From NCBI GenBank assembly GCA_964392775.1, contig CAYMRD010000005.1, forward strand, positions 1 to 64,000: 64,000 nt of DNA, given 5' to 3'. The notes beneath the pieces were generated by a model. The model was not told where the DNA came from and did not search any database. It saw only the letters and a list, made by a program, of their open reading frames with translations. Origin of the DNA: UKL13-3 sp964392775. GTDB lineage: Bacteria > Bacteroidota > Bacteroidia > UKL13-3. The number at the start of each line of letters is the position of its first letter. Position 1 is the first letter of the stretch. The position numbers and the translations under genes were made by a program. Below are positions 25,167-34,800 of this stretch, piece by piece.

Positions 25167-26831
25167 GTGTTGGATTCTATACGTATATCGTTGGCTCAGC
25201 TCGATTATCATACAGGTAATTTCGAAGCAAACAGTCGTAAAATCATTGAGCAGATTGGTGCTGCAAAAGCAGAAGGAATTGATTTGATTGTGTTTTCTGA
25301 ATTGTGTGTTTGTGGGTATCCCCCGCGCGATTTTTTAGAGTTTAGTGATTTTGTAAAACGCTGCGAAGAGCATGTAAGCCTGATTGCGGTGCATTGTGTG
25401 GGGATTGCGGCCATTGTGGGTTCTCCTACGGTTAACCCTGTACCCGAAGGCAAAGATTTGTACAACTCTGCTTATTTTCTGTACAATGGTAAAGTGGAAG
25501 CCATCAGGCATAAAACGCTTTTGCCCAACTACGATATTTTTGATGAGTACAGGTATTTTGAGCCCAACCGGGTTTTTGAAACGATACCGTTTAAAGGATT
25601 CAATATTGCTTTGACGGTATGCGAGGATTTGTGGAATATCAATGACAACCCGATGTATATCCTCAATCCGATGGATGAACTGATTAAACAATCGCCTGAT
25701 TTGATGATCAATATTGCGGCTTCTCCGTTCAATAAGCAACAGATTGAAACCCGCATGCAGGTTATGGTTGACAATGTTGCCAAATATAAAATCCCATTGT
25801 TTTATACCAATCATATAGGCGCTCAAACACAATTGATATTTGATGGTGGTTCGATGGTGGTAAATGCCAAAGGCGAAGTGGTGGATACGCTGGGTTATTT
25901 TATCGAGAATCGTAAGAATTATAAACTGACCAAAGAACAGGAGGGTGTGTCAATCGTTTCATTGCATGAAGTTGATACAACTGTGCCTGATACGATGCAG
26001 CGTATTCACGATGCACTGGTATTGGGTATACGTGAATACTTTAGCAAACAGGGATTCTCAAAAGCTATTTTGGGTTTATCGGGCGGAATTGATTCGGCTT
26101 TGGTATTGGCACTTGCAGTTGATGCATTGGGAGCTGAAAATGTAAAGGCGGTATTATTACCATCCCGTTTTTCATCCCAACATTCGATTGATGATGCAGT
26201 TGCTTTGGCTGATAACCTTGGGGTTTCGCATGAACTCATCTCCATTGAAAAAGTGTTTAATGCGATTGAAGAAACCTTGGCAACTCAGTTTGAAGGTTTA
26301 CCGTTTAATATTGCAGAAGAGAATATGCAATCGCGAAGCAGAGGCATTTTGCTGATGGCTTTGAGCAATAAATTCGGCTATATTTTACTCAACACATCTA
26401 ACAAAAGCGAATTGGCTGTTGGGTACGGAACCTTGTACGGAGATATGTGCGGAGGACTTTCGGTGATTGGTGATTTGTATAAGACGGAGGTGTTTGAGCT
26501 GTGCCGATTCTACAATCGCCAGAGGGAAATCATTCCGGAAAATACTATTATCAAGCCACCTTCGGCCGAATTGCGTCTCGATCAAAAAGATTCAGATTCA
26601 CTCCCTGATTATGAAGTGCTGGATGCCATCTTGCATTTATACATTGAAGAGTGCAAAGGTCCGGCTGAGATTATTGCATCAGGATATGATGAAGCATTGG
26701 TGAAACGAGTGCTTCGAATGGTGAATACCAACGAGTGGAAACGGTTGCAGGCTCCTCCTGTTTTACGTGTATCACAAAAAGCATTTGGTCAGGGCCGGAG
26801 AATGCCTATTGTTGCTAAATATCTTAGTTGA
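25167..26831 (+). CDS. nadE: Glutamine-dependent NAD+ synthetase
   Basis: 554 residues. It converts nicotinate adenine dinucleotide to NAD+ using ammonia from glutamine. An N-terminal nitrilase-type glutaminase (Glu in FSELCVCGYPPRD, Lys in RHKTLLPNYDIFDEYRYF, Cys in LTVCEDLW) is followed by the ATP-binding synthetase with LGLSGGIDSALVLALA. The start is GTG 25167 or TTG 25170; no ATG exists near the conserved N-terminus. It is cotranscribed with the barrel protein before it and overlaps the next gene by one base. Confidence 0.96.
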   Translation: MLDSIRISLAQLDYHTGNFEANSRKIIEQIGAAKAEGIDLIVFSELCVCGYPPRDFLEFSDFVKRCEEHVSLIAVHCVGIAAIVGSPTVNPVPEGKDLYNSAYFLYNGKVEAIRHKTLLPNYDIFDEYRYFEPNRVFETIPFKGFNIALTVCEDLWNINDNPMYILNPMDELIKQSPDLMINIAASPFNKQQIETRMQVMVDNVAKYKIPLFYTNHIGAQTQLIFDGGSMVVNAKGEVVDTLGYFIENRKNYKLTKEQEGVSIVSLHEVDTTVPDTMQRIHDALVLGIREYFSKQGFSKAILGLSGGIDSALVLALAVDALGAENVKAVLLPSRFSSQHSIDDAVALADNLGVSHELISIEKVFNAIEETLATQFEGLPFNIAEENMQSRSRGILLMALSNKFGYILLNTSNKSELAVGYGTLYGDMCGGLSVIGDLYKTEVFELCRFYNRQREIIPENTIIKPPSAELRLDQKDSDSLPDYEVLDAILHLYIEECKGPAEIIASGYDEALVKRVLRMVNTNEWKRLQAPPVLRVSQKAFGQGRRMPIVAKYLS

Positions 26832-27337
26832 TGAAAGGTATTGCCGCGATTATTTTCTTTTCTCTGATTGGCCTGAGTAGCGTAATCGCACAACGGTTGT
26901 ACTTACATGATATGTTTAATGGAAATTACCGTTCTTACGATGCAGGTGATGAAATTGAAATCATGTTGCTCGACTCGGCTAACTATACCAAAGGAGAAAT
27001 AACCGGCATGACAGCAACCGGAATATACCTCAGCACAGATCAGCAGCACCTGATTCAACTTAATCAAATTGCCACGGTTGTAACCAAACGAAGAGGTGTT
27101 TTTGTGAGGGTTGTTAGTGGAATAGCAGGAGCAGGGATATTGGTTGTGGGCACGATATACACGATTGGAGGGCTCATTTCTATTGCAGAGGAGCCGGCCT
27201 TGGGAGCCGGTGTGGCCATTATTGGAGGAATTATGGCTACAGGCGGGTATCTGCTTATTGATAAGGTAGCCCGCCCCAAAAATGTACACAAAGCCCTCAA
27301 CGTTGATAATATCAATTACCGGCTGTTCATCGAATAA
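26831..27337 (+). CDS. Small exported membrane protein, unknown
   Basis: 168 residues. Signal peptide KGIAAIIFFSLIGLSSVIAQ, a predicted beta-rich region to about 95 (GDEIEIMLLDSANYTKGEITGM), then two glycine-rich hydrophobic segments (VSGIAGAGILVVGTIYTIGG and GAGVAIIGGIMATGGYLLI). I do not recognise a family. The ATG at 26831 overlaps the nadE stop (TGATG), so it is translationally coupled. Its stop codon lies inside a large inverted repeat shared with the convergent AsmA gene. Confidence 0.75.
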   Translation: MKGIAAIIFFSLIGLSSVIAQRLYLHDMFNGNYRSYDAGDEIEIMLLDSANYTKGEITGMTATGIYLSTDQQHLIQLNQIATVVTKRRGVFVRVVSGIAGAGILVVGTIYTIGGLISIAEEPALGAGVAIIGGIMATGGYLLIDKVARPKNVHKALNVDNINYRLFIE

Positions 27338-27644
27338 ATCTAAATGATTATCGGGATATTGTCGAAAGGTATTCTGTAATGTTGTTTCCCACAGATTTCA
27401 CGGATAGTACAGATTATCTGTGCGAATCTGAGGCACCTGTGAGAACCAATTTTGCACGGAGAAAACCAATGGAGAATGAAGCTCACAGAATACACGGATT
27501 TTCACAGAAGCAAAGAAAAGGAGGAAGTATCGCAAAGAAGATGTTTTCCGCAGACAACGTTAATCTTTTTCTGCGCTAATCTGCGGGAAACAGCCTTTTT
27601 TACTCCCTGAACTTGACAATATCCGATAATCTTTAAATCTATTC
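27332..27644. repeat. Inverted-repeat-bounded intergenic element
   Basis: Ends 27332-27363 and 27613-27644 are inverted repeats (outer GAATA..., inner GATTATCGG.ATATTGTC) of about 30 bp with a few mismatches. They include the stop codons of both flanking convergent genes. The interior holds degenerate text (ACAGATTTCACGGATAG, ATCTGCGCTAATCTGCGGG) and one short frame without family resemblance. The inner arm motif is the same as in the elements at 1519, 19484 and 36282. Confidence 0.7.
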
Positions 27645-30122
27645 TTTCTCAAATTCGAGCTCGTTATTGTCGTTTTGTTTTTCCGGAACTTTTTCATCCA
27701 ACCCTAACTCTTTACGCCATATTTTCTTAACCTTTTCCCGTTCCTGTTTTAAGTCGGCTTTTATTTTTTCGCGGGTTTGTTTTTTATCATAACTGAATTG
27801 CAGATTGGATGCGGGTCCTTTCATGTGTATGTAAACAAACATGCCGCCACCATGCTCTTCTTCTTCATACTCGTTGGAGCGTTGTCTGTATTTTTTTGCC
27901 AATACATCACCCAGCTTGAGTTTAAAGTGATAGTCAACTGTATTGTCAAATGTATGGTTGCCGGCTACCGACATATTCAATGCATTGTTTTGAACTTCCA
28001 TTGCAGGAATGTAAATGGTGCGGTTGCGTATTTCGATGGTGTTTTTTAAATCAGCAAATTTCAGGTTTTGTAAATCTTCGATATTGGCATATCTCGAAAG
28101 ACTTTCCAGCGGTTGGTAATTGAGTAATTGTCCGTTGGTGATATGAACCTGTGCCAACGCATACAATTTATCGGTTTCACATTCCAGTTTCGGACTCCAG
28201 ATGCCCAGTAATTTTACTTGGGTAGAAAGTTGCCCGCGAATATATTTATCCGTTATTTCCTGTTGGCCGAAATTGGCACACTGTTTAAACAATTCTTGCA
28301 TATCAACCTTTGAGCAATCGAGTTTGGCATTTACTAAAAAGCGGCCGTCACTTGCATTTTCGATTTGCCCGCTGACTTTCAAATTGCCTTTCATGGTCAA
28401 ACAGCTGATGCCATTTGTTTCAATACGTTTTCCTTTCCACGTAATTTCACCTTTGAGCTGTTGCGCATTAAATGATTTGAAAGCAAAAGATTGGATATTC
28501 AACCGTGTATTCAGAATGAGATTTGCGGGCAATGAGAAGTTGGGATTGGCCGCGTTTTGATCTGACTTAGGAAGCGGAAGCTGTATATCATCAGGATTGA
28601 AGGATGTTGAGTTTCCGGAAAGGTCGGCTTCGAGGATTTGGTTTTTACCCAACAGCCAGGGAACAACATTCCGGATATTTCCGGTGAGTGAAATATCTGT
28701 TCCATTGAACTGAGCATTCAGTTGTTCAACACTTACATGAGGGCCGTTCAACGTAAAGCGTGTTTCCAATGCATCAAGTGCCGAGTTGTTTTGCGTCCAT
28801 TCAATTCCCGATGCTTTGCAGTAGATATGTCCGCTTGCTCCCGATTGCAGCAACCCGTCTGTCTTTTTGAGTTCGGCAAGATTCCCTTTGATCAGCAGAT
28901 TGGCTTCCAGATTTCCATCAGCCTTACGTACCCATTCGCCTCCGCTAAAATCAACCAGATCTTGCAATGGTGCTTGCCCGTTTAGCTTCAAGTCGATATT
29001 CGGGTTGTTGAAATTGGTGACCAATAAATCTCCAGAAAAATGGCCTTTACCTACATTAAATGTAAACGAAGAAATATTGAGCTCAGATGAGGTAAGAGAT
29101 TGATGTTTTCCATTGGAGAAGGTTCCATTGCAGTTTAGTTGCGTAAGCTTGAGTGAGTGCCCGGCATCTAATGAGCCATTCTCAACACCAAACAGGATTT
29201 GAACAGCCGGTTGCTGTTTGGTTGAAGACTTGCCCCGGATGCTGCCTTTAAAATAGATATTGCCGCTGCTTTTGTACTGCTGAACAGACTTGCTAACCGA
29301 GCCGGGTAATAGTTCCAATAAGTCGGTAATGGATAATCTCCGAGCCTCAAAGTTAATGTCGAGCAGGGTGTATTGAGGCATATCGGTAATACTTCCGGTA
29401 CAGGTCAGGGCAAGGTTTCCCATGTTAAAATTACCTTTACGGAAGGAGTAAGAGGAGCGCGTTTCATCAAAGTGCATCATCGCATTTACATTGATTTGCT
29501 TATTACGGATGATGTGTACATCTCCGGTTTTATAATCGCTGATAAATGCATCTCCTTTTACGCTCAGTTCATTGTTTCCGGTTTTAAAGCTGCCCGAAAG
29601 TTCCATTCCCTGAAGTTCAGTATTCAGCAATTGTTTAGCAAACCGGTTCTCATAATGCAGGTTGATATGGTTGAGTCGAATGCTTTGAAGCGAAAGCAAT
29701 AAGCTGTTTGTATTGTTTTCGGAAGGTTTTACAATCAGGTAATTGAGCTGCTTCTGCTCATTGATAAACAGGTTGCAAAACCCACTATCAGCTTCGATGC
29801 GTTTGATTTGATAATCGTTGGTGAGGATATCGTACAAATTGAAGGCTATGAACAAACGCTTGGTTTTAAGTAAGATATGTTTGGTTCGAATAGGGTCGGC
29901 AATCGTAACCTCATTGAATAACAAGCTCACACGGGGGAATTGTTCCAGAAACGTAATATCAATGGATTGAACAGAAACAGGAGCCGTTAATTGTGTATTG
30001 ATTTGAGCAATAGCATATTGTTTGATTTTATCCTGGCTGAACCATGCAAATGCTACCAATAATAAGAACAGGCAAACCAGCGAAACAAGGGTATAAAGGA
30101 GGATGCGGACAGATTTTTTCAT
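27639..30122 (-). CDS. AsmA-like outer-membrane biogenesis protein
   Basis: 827 residues from ATG 30122. One N-terminal span (ILLYTLVSLVCLFLLLVAFAWF) is followed by a long periplasmic region built of repeated beta strands. The N-terminal AsmA pattern (INTQLTAPVSVQSIDITFLEQFPRVSL) and the late AsmA_2 region (TKLDCSKVDMQELFKQ, LSVAGNHTFDNTVDYHFKLKLGDVLAKKYR) are clear. The C-terminus is a charged Lys/Glu tail. AsmA-like proteins are bridge-like proteins implicated in phospholipid movement between membranes. It is a single gene, convergent with 26831. Confidence 0.9.
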   Translation of the reverse strand: MKKSVRILLYTLVSLVCLFLLLVAFAWFSQDKIKQYAIAQINTQLTAPVSVQSIDITFLEQFPRVSLLFNEVTIADPIRTKHILLKTKRLFIAFNLYDILTNDYQIKRIEADSGFCNLFINEQKQLNYLIVKPSENNTNSLLLSLQSIRLNHINLHYENRFAKQLLNTELQGMELSGSFKTGNNELSVKGDAFISDYKTGDVHIIRNKQINVNAMMHFDETRSSYSFRKGNFNMGNLALTCTGSITDMPQYTLLDINFEARRLSITDLLELLPGSVSKSVQQYKSSGNIYFKGSIRGKSSTKQQPAVQILFGVENGSLDAGHSLKLTQLNCNGTFSNGKHQSLTSSELNISSFTFNVGKGHFSGDLLVTNFNNPNIDLKLNGQAPLQDLVDFSGGEWVRKADGNLEANLLIKGNLAELKKTDGLLQSGASGHIYCKASGIEWTQNNSALDALETRFTLNGPHVSVEQLNAQFNGTDISLTGNIRNVVPWLLGKNQILEADLSGNSTSFNPDDIQLPLPKSDQNAANPNFSLPANLILNTRLNIQSFAFKSFNAQQLKGEITWKGKRIETNGISCLTMKGNLKVSGQIENASDGRFLVNAKLDCSKVDMQELFKQCANFGQQEITDKYIRGQLSTQVKLLGIWSPKLECETDKLYALAQVHITNGQLLNYQPLESLSRYANIEDLQNLKFADLKNTIEIRNRTIYIPAMEVQNNALNMSVAGNHTFDNTVDYHFKLKLGDVLAKKYRQRSNEYEEEEHGGGMFVYIHMKGPASNLQFSYDKKQTREKIKADLKQEREKVKKIWRKELGLDEKVPEKQNDNNELEFEKE

Positions 30123-30193
30123 TTTTTTTCGAGCTGGCAATTTATGAATTTCAATGCGTTACAAAATACTTTCAAAAATATTTTATACAGGGG

Positions 30194-30223
30194 TTGACTT
30201 TTTCATTTACCGCTTTATCTTTG
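30194..30223 (+). promoter_or_regulatory. tRNA-Val promoter
   Basis: -33 TTGAC (30194), 19-bp spacer and a perfect -7 TATCTTTG (30216-30223) lie 53 bp before the tRNA. This is the cleanest Bacteroidota promoter in the window. Confidence 0.8.
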
Positions 30224-30276
30224 CACTCCCTTCAACGAAGAAATAAGGCCAACAAAGCCGGAATCTTCAACGAAAT

Positions 30277-30351
30277 GGAGGCTTAGCTCAGCTGGTTCAG
30301 AGCATCTGCCTTACAAGCAGAGGGTCACTGGTTCGAATCCAGTAGCCTCCA
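30277..30351 (+). tRNA. tRNA-Val (anticodon TAC)
   Basis: Full cloverleaf: acceptor GGAGGCT / AGCCTCC, D-arm with AGCTCAGCTGGTTCAGAGC, anticodon stem TCTGC / GCAGA with loop CTTACAA, T-arm ACTGG TTCGAAT CCAGT and discriminator A. CCA is not encoded. Confidence 0.97.
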
Positions 30352-30353
30352 CA

Positions 30354-30384
30354 AAGGTCACTAACGCGTTAGTGGCCTTTTTTT
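30354..30384 (+). terminator. tRNA-Val terminator
   Basis: Stem AAGG.CACTAACG / CGTTAGTG.CCTT followed by a T run, directly after the tRNA. The next 180 bp to 30567 shows no gene. Confidence 0.88.
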
Positions 30385-30567
30385 ATGCCTTTTTTGAGGG
30401 TCATCTAATGGATCAAATACGGATCAAACACAAAAGTTGATCGATCATCCAGTCGCTAGAACTACCCCAACTCGCCAACCCGTAATAATTAACTCGCAAT
30501 TAATGATGAGTTGAAATGAGATGTTCCTTTATTAACTCAATTAACATATCAACGTTATTAACCAATC

Positions 30568-31383
30568 TTACCCCACCTCAACTTCCATCCCGCTGAGCAT
30601 GTGCGCCAATATTGGTTCACATTTTTCTTTGCAGCATGGGTAAAATTCACCATGTTTCCAATAGGCCGATTTGGGTGATTGTCCCCACCAGAACTCGGCT
30701 ACTGCCAACGGTTTCAGTTGGTGTTGAAATGCATATTGCAGCAATTTTGGTGTTGCACACTCGGCAGCACCGGCCGGAGGGTTTTTATAGGATGCCGTTT
30801 TAAAAATGGCTTGTAAACTTTTGTATTCTCCTGTTGCGTTCAGGCAATGGTAATGTTCAAACAATTGCTGCTGCAAGGCAACCGAATGGTTCTTGCGGTT
30901 CGCTTTAAGTTGTTTGATTTGGGATTCATGTCCTGTAGGTTGTTCTGCTTCGAGTTGTTGTATCGCCTCTGTCATTCGCTTCAACTCCAACATTCCCGGA
31001 TTCAAAAATCCACTTTCTGAAAGTCCGTCAAAAATGGGAGGGACAAACCTTGTATGCACATTTGCTCCGGCCAGTTTGCCCGAAAATGCACACAAATAAC
31101 CAATTTCATTTGCCGGAGTTTGTACTACCAGTACGCCAAACATCTTTCCAATAATAGTTCCCTTACTGTTGGGTGTCAATCCAAAATTGTGTTTCCATTC
31201 TTGTTGGGTTTTCAAATATTGCTGCAACTGTTGGGCTGCCAGCAAACACAATGGGTGAGGAGAGTTGTTCAGCATCATTGAAAACCGCTTGGGAATAATA
31301 TAGTTGTTCAATGAGCCAACAAAAGGTATCAGGTAAGGATCGATGAAGATAGTTGGAGAGGTTTGCATTAGCGGTGTCTGCAA
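30568..31383 (-). CDS. Stand-alone RluA-type accessory domain
   Basis: 271 residues resembling the N-terminal extension of some long RluA-family pseudouridine synthases: GYLCAFSGKLAG, FVPPIFDGL, NPPAGAAECATPKLLQYAFQH, KPLAVAEFWWG and HGEFYPCCKEKCEPILAHML. In the full-length proteins a catalytic pseudouridine synthase domain follows; here the gene stops at GMEVEVG, and the 180 bp after the stop contain no catalytic remnant. The Cys pattern (ECA ... PCCKEKC) may bind metal. Binding to RNA is a guess. Family placement is from memory. Confidence 0.7.
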   Translation of the reverse strand: MQTPLMQTSPTIFIDPYLIPFVGSLNNYIIPKRFSMMLNNSPHPLCLLAAQQLQQYLKTQQEWKHNFGLTPNSKGTIIGKMFGVLVVQTPANEIGYLCAFSGKLAGANVHTRFVPPIFDGLSESGFLNPGMLELKRMTEAIQQLEAEQPTGHESQIKQLKANRKNHSVALQQQLFEHYHCLNATGEYKSLQAIFKTASYKNPPAGAAECATPKLLQYAFQHQLKPLAVAEFWWGQSPKSAYWKHGEFYPCCKEKCEPILAHMLSGMEVEVG

Positions 31384-31413
31384 ACATAAAGATATAAGTA
31401 TGATGTTTTGCTG

Positions 31414-31812
31414 TTAGAGCGATTTTAGCCACTCCTTGGTGAGTGGCTTTTCGATAAAGTCCAGAATATAAGGATTCATTTGGGCTCTTTCTTTATCACT
31501 CGGGTCAACAGATGAGGAGAGAATATAGATATCAATATGCTCTTTAATAGACTGGTCAAAACGTTCAAACTCATCCATAAAATCCCAGCCGCTCATTGAT
31601 GGCATATTGATATCGAGAAATAAGATTGTTTTTGGAATTACAGGTTTGGAGTATTCTGATTTGAGATAAGATAAGCTTGCTTCGGGATCTGTAAATGTTT
31701 TAATCTCGGCTGTTGGAAATACAATCCTGGTGAGTTTTTTACAGATGAGATTGTTGAGTGACTCGTCATCCACAACAATAAAATGAGTATAATCTGTTGT
31801 TGTTGTCATCAT
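31414..31812 (-). CDS. Single-domain response regulator
   Basis: 132 residues, one receiver domain. Acidic pair Asp15-Asp16 (VVDDES), phosphoacceptor Asp67 (FLDINMP), Ser switch (ILSSSVD) and Lys in FIEKPL are all present. There is no output domain, so it relays or titrates phosphate. It begins 3 bp after the stop of the six-PAS kinase, its probable partner. Confidence 0.93.
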   Translation of the reverse strand: MMTTTTDYTHFIVVDDESLNNLICKKLTRIVFPTAEIKTFTDPEASLSYLKSEYSKPVIPKTILFLDINMPSMSGWDFMDEFERFDQSIKEHIDIYILSSSVDPSDKERAQMNPYILDFIEKPLTKEWLKSL

Positions 31813-31814
31813 GA

Positions 31815-34800
31815 TTAATTGTCATTTTCAAACTCGATTCTAAATTCAGTTCCTCTGTTCACTTCGCTCTGAACGGATATTTTTCCATCGAGCGCTTCCA
31901 CTTGTGATTTCACCATATACAACCCAACGCCTTTGCCTTCTGTATTGGGGTGAAACCGTTTGTACAAGCCAAATACCTGTTTCTCTTTTTTGCCAAGGTC
32001 GATGCCAATACCATTGTCCCTAATCAATATTACTATTTTATTTTCGGAAATGGAGCTGGTGATTTCTATAACAGGTGGGACGCCCGGTTGTTTGAATTTA
32101 ATGCTGTTTGAAATCAGGTTGTAAAAGATACTGTATATATAGCTTTTAACCGTTTTGATGGAATCCACTTTGGAGAAGTCGGTGATAAACGTTACCTGCT
32201 CCTGCTTAATACTGTTTGAGAGTACGGATTGAACATTATGAAGCAATGATGAGAAAGACACCTCTGCTCTTTTTTCGTTAATTTCTCTTCTGATCTGAAG
32301 AATGGTATTGAGGTCTTTAATAACCGAATCGAGGTTACTAACCGAACTGCTTACGCCATCAATCATTATCTCTTTTTCTTCAGGCTCAAGGTTGTTTGTT
32401 TTTAACAAATCAGTTAATCCGAGAATGGTGGCAACCGGTCCGCGAAGATTATGCGAAACGATATAAGAGAACTGTTCCAAATCTCTGTTTCGTTGTTGTA
32501 CATCATTCAAAATACGTTCGCGCTCCAGTGCCATTAGTTTTTGATGGCTGATATCTCTGAGCACTTTTGATGCTCCAACCACATTTCCGGAGGCATCCTT
32601 AATCGGAGAAACAGTTAGCGACACATAAATCAGGTCTCCATTCTTCTTTTTTCTTTGGGTTTCATAATGGTCAATGGAGTTTCCAGATTTAATACTTGCT
32701 ATGATTATTTCTTCTTCCGGCATCAGAAACGAAGGAATGATGTTGGTAATGGGAGTGCCAATCATTTCGGCAGCAGAGTACCCGAATGTCTTTTCAGCGC
32801 CACTGTTCCATGATGTTATCTTGCCATCAAGTGTTTTACTGATAATGGCATCCTGAGAGGAATTGACAATTGCGGAAGTTAATAACTGCTGTTCTTCCAG
32901 TTTTTTTCGTTCTGTTACATTCCGGTAGTTAAGCACAATCGCGTTGACGCTTGGATTGTCAATCAAATTATTGACAGTACCTTCAACCCAAATATAATCT
33001 CCATCTTTATTCAGAAGACGAAATTGGCCGGGTAAAGGTATACCGGGCGTTAATTTAGATTGTTCAATTAACAGAAAGCAGCTTTGCAGGTCATCGGGGT
33101 GGACAAAATCCAGAGCTGTTTTTCCTTCGATTTCTTTAATGCTAAACCCGGCTGTACGTATAAATGAAGGACTTTGGTACAGCACTTCATAGGATTCGTT
33201 GATCAGAATAATGGTATCACTGATATTCTCAACCAAAGCACGGTGTTTTTCTTCGCTTTGTTTGAGGCTTAGCTCTGTCAGTTTTTGTTTTGTGATGTCG
33301 GTAGCAATCACAATCAGGTGTGAGATAACACCATCTATAACAATCGGAACAAAACGGGAACGCACCCACCTGTTATTCATTAAGGGGTTTTCAATCTCGT
33401 TGTTTTTACCGGTGTTAAAACATTCAATAATTGCCTTTCTTGCAATTTCCTGTGTTTCTATTGGCAAAATATCAATTGAGCTCTGGCCAACAAGCTCCGC
33501 TGCTGTAAGTCCATTGGGCCGTCCTTTATTGATGGATTCAATTGTTAAATCCCTGTTGATGATTACAATATAATCGGGTGAGTTTTCAAACTGATACCTG
33601 AAAAATTCGGTAGCTTTTTTACGTTCGGTTATGTTGCGGTAGGTTACAATAATTGCCTGAATACTGGGATTGTGAAGCAAATTAATCATACTGCCTTCTG
33701 TCCATAGTATATCGCCTTGTTTGTGTATGATTCGGAGGTTGTATTGTATCGGAGCCCCGGGTGTATTTTTTACCGATTCTAAAATCTGACTGAAGTATTC
33801 TTTGTCTTTTTGATGGATGGTAGCATCTATGGATAAATTTTTACGGTCATCTAAAGAGTAACCATTGATGCGTTGCACAGAAGGACTCTGATAAATAATA
33901 TCTCCGCTTTCATTTAACAACAAAATGCCATCATCAATATTTTCAATAAGGGCACGGTTTTTCTCTTCATTTTTTCGCACTTTTTCTTCGGCAAGTTTAC
34001 GTGCCGTTATATCATAAAAGGTCACCAGATATTCTTCTCCCAAATCCGCAAAATGAAATTCGATATGCCGCTTGGTTTTATCTTTACAACACACAAGCGC
34101 CTCCATAGGTTCAAAAGGAGTATTGTTTGTTTGAGAACGTTCTACACGGGCAAGCCACTCATTTCTTATCAAGTCGCGATATGCAGGGTCGGGATAGGCT
34201 AACTCCCACCAAACGGCAACAGTTGGTATGTCTTCTAATGTGTATCCCAATACATTTGTAAACTGTTGGTTGATAAAGGAGATAGCAAGGGTGGCGTTGG
34301 GTGTTAAAGCAAGCGGAATCGGTGAATTTTGCATCACCCGCATCGCCCGTTCCTCACTCTGCCTGATTTTGCTGATGGCAATATTCCGATCCGTAATATC
34401 ACGTACCACAGATATAAAACCAACTCCTTCTACCGTTCGTACATTTACTTCTGCGCAAAGGATTTGTCCGTCTTTTTTCACCCATTTTCTTTCATGCACA
34501 GAACCACCGGTCTTTTTCACCAGATCCAATTTCATGTGAAATGTCTGTTGGTCTTCCGGAATGAAAAGATCGGAAATTTTCATTGTCAAAAATTCTTTCT
34601 GGGTATACCCAAGTAAATGGCTGGCTCTTTCATTCACTTCGGTAATCCGGGTGTTTTCATCCAACAGAAATATGGCATCTCCTGCATGTTGAAAGAAAAC
34701 ATGAAACTTGGCATCGCTTTCGGTTATTTTTCGGACACGCTTTATCAGGTAAAAACCAAATGGAATTGAAAAGGAGAGTGAGAGGATGATAAAAATGTAA

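Noticed and set aside
27379..27579. 66-codon frame between convergent genes
   Set aside because: Translation of degenerate intergenic text inside an inverted-repeat element.
30361..30567. Possible integration scar next to tRNA-Val
   Set aside because: GGATCAAATACGGATCAAAC looks suggestive, but no duplicate of the tRNA 3' end and no integrase was found in the window.
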